Shown: positions 4,825 through 5,720 of the stretch, one piece after another | Layout: the number at the start of each line of letters is the position of its first letter | Numbering within the stretch: the stretch's first letter is position 1 | From: Terriglobia bacterium | GTDB lineage: Bacteria > Acidobacteriota > Terriglobia > UBA7540 | Length of the DNA stretch: 5,720 nucleotides | Reading direction: 5' to 3' | Assembly (NCBI GenBank): GCA_020072905.1 | Contig: JAIQGB010000297.1 | Coordinates: 1 to 5,720 of the forward strand | Translations under genes and position numbers: made by a program | The notes under the pieces: generated by a model | The model's input: only the letters and a program-made list of their open reading frames with translations | Told to the model about the DNA's origin: nothing | Databases searched by the model: none

Positions 4825-5720
4825 ATGTTGCGTACTCCACGCAAATATTTTCGGGCTATATCATCGGCCCTCTTCGTTCTGGCCTGCTTTGGCGTAGTTA
4901 TCGGCCCAGGAAGTTCTCAAGCCGCGCCAATGCGACCGTCAATAACCCTCGATTCGTTCACCCCCTTGAGTGGTCCGCCGGGAACTATGGTGGCCATTCT
5001 AGGCTCAGGATTCAGCCATATCAGATCTGTTAGCATCGGCTCAGCGAGAGCCACGAACTACTCGGTGATCTCGAGCAGTCAAATCAACGCGGTAGTGCCT
5101 GTCGGCGCAACCACGGGTAAAATTTCGATCCTGGCCAATTGGGGAACCGCAATTTCTGCGTCGTCGTTCACTGTAACCCAGACCGCACCTCCACCCTCGA
5201 TCACCTCCTTCTCGCCGACGAGAGGGTGCCCGGGCATAGCAGTAGCTTTGGCCGGCAAGGGATTTACGGGGGCAACAGCGGTTCGTTTCAACGGCATGCC
5301 AGCCACTTTTAGGGTCGATTCGGACACTTCAGTGAGCACATCCGTGCCAACTGGAGCATCCAGCGGGATGATCACCCTTACGACATCGGCCGGCACGGGG
5401 ACGAGCCCCTCGGCGTTCACCGTCGACCCGCCAACAACACCGCCGCAAGTCACTTCTTTCAGCCCGGTCACCGGCCCCGTCGGAACTGCCGTCATACTTA
5501 GCGGGACAGGGTTCACCGGTGCGACCAAAGTTGCATTCCACGGAACAGCCGCAACCTTTGCGGTCGTCTCCGATACGCGAATCTCCACGGCCGTCCCCAC
5601 AGCAGCAACCACGGGAGCAATCAGCGTGACAACATCGGCCGGCACGGGGACGAGCGCCTCGGCGTTCAGCGTCACGACAACAACACCGCCACAAGTCACT
5701 TCCTTTAGCCCGACCAGCGG
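4825..5720 (+). CDS. Secreted IPT/TIG-repeat protein, C-terminus beyond window
   Basis: The first 298 codons of a probably exported protein; no stop occurs before the window edge. The N-terminus is a Sec-type signal peptide: basic MLRTPRKYFR, hydrophobic core 11-27, and likely cleavage after SQA (31-33). Cys21 sits inside the hydrophobic core after VLA, so a lipoprotein is unlikely. From about residue 40 the chain consists of tandem IPT/TIG immunoglobulin-like domains. Each starts with SFSP or SFTP (44, 128, 211, 293), followed by G-x-x-G-T and a GxGF motif (SGF 61-63, KGF 145-147, TGF 228-230). Each ends in a TTSAGT-like strand and AF-x-V, then a Thr/Pro-rich linker. Such domains act as structural or adhesive modules in cell-surface proteins. 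No catalytic domain is visible, and the function of the missing part is unknown. The gene is divergent from ugd with its own strong ribosome binding site, so co-regulation with polysaccharide synthesis is possible but not shown. Confidence 0.88.
   Translation, partial: MLRTPRKYFRAISSALFVLACFGVVIGPGSSQAAPMRPSITLDSFTPLSGPPGTMVAILGSGFSHIRSVSIGSARATNYSVISSSQINAVVPVGATTGKISILANWGTAISASSFTVTQTAPPPSITSFSPTRGCPGIAVALAGKGFTGATAVRFNGMPATFRVDSDTSVSTSVPTGASSGMITLTTSAGTGTSPSAFTVDPPTTPPQVTSFSPVTGPVGTAVILSGTGFTGATKVAFHGTAATFAVVSDTRISTAVPTAATTGAISVTTSAGTGTSASAFSVTTTTPPQVTSFSPTS
5206..5720 (+). repeat. Tandem repeat units encoding IPT/TIG domains
   Basis: Units run 5206-5454 (83 codons), 5455-5700 (82 codons) and 5701 to the edge; a more divergent first unit spans 4954-5205. 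The block 5383-5406 is identical to 5632-5655 over 24 bases, and the similarity continues through the linker into the next SFSP motif. DNA-level identity including synonymous positions points to recent duplication or gene conversion between the later units. The unit pair differs by one codon in the linker (DPPTTPP against TTTTPP). Confidence 0.8.

Noticed and set aside
5079..5699. Long minus-strand open frame of 206 codons, rich in Val and Ala
   Set aside because: It is antisense to the IPT/TIG repeats and stays open because of their biased, repeated codon pattern. It has no ribosome binding site or family motif, while the plus strand has a signal peptide, a strong ribosome binding site and clear domains.

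Overview
The window is a moderately GC-rich bacterial chromosome segment. It carries a three-gene minus-strand cluster for nucleotide-sugar metabolism and regulation, a divergent plus-strand gene for a secreted repeat protein, and, at the left end, a complete amino-acid attenuator attached to what looks like a broken gene. No gene here fixes the taxonomy. IPT/TIG-repeat exported proteins, long intergenic regions and GGAGG-type ribosome binding sites would suit Acidobacteriota or a similar soil lineage, but that is only an inference.

Right to left on the minus strand: ugd (2684-4024) encodes UDP-glucose 6-dehydrogenase, and 1596-2618 encodes an extended-SDR sugar-nucleotide epimerase, most likely UDP-glucuronate 4-epimerase. 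Together they would convert UDP-glucose to UDP-glucuronate and then UDP-galacturonate, precursors of acidic exopolysaccharide, capsule or LPS. A NarL/LuxR-type response regulator with a degenerate receiver domain follows (801-1475) and may be co-transcribed.

Below it, still on the minus strand, a 21-residue leader peptide (429-494) contains the run FWFYWFWGF. It is followed by mutually exclusive RNA pairings and a perfect 9-bp stem plus U6 terminator (355-381). This is a ribosome-mediated attenuator sensing all three aromatic amino acids, the arrangement expected for a DAHP synthase gene. The reading frame after it (157-333) has a strong ribosome binding site and starts like DAHP synthase, but resemblance fades after about 25 codons and the frame stops at 58 codons. 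It is therefore called a truncated remnant. The rest (1-156) holds no supported gene, only a strong hairpin at 37-73.

The 800-base region 4025-4824 separates ugd from the divergent gene. It has no convincing gene, but it holds paired CACGTG palindromes, an inverted repeat, and a hairpin that could cover the ribosome binding site of the plus-strand gene. That gene (4825 to the window edge) encodes a signal peptide followed by tandem IPT/TIG immunoglobulin-like repeats of about 83 residues. Its later units are nearly identical in places at the DNA level, and it continues beyond the window.
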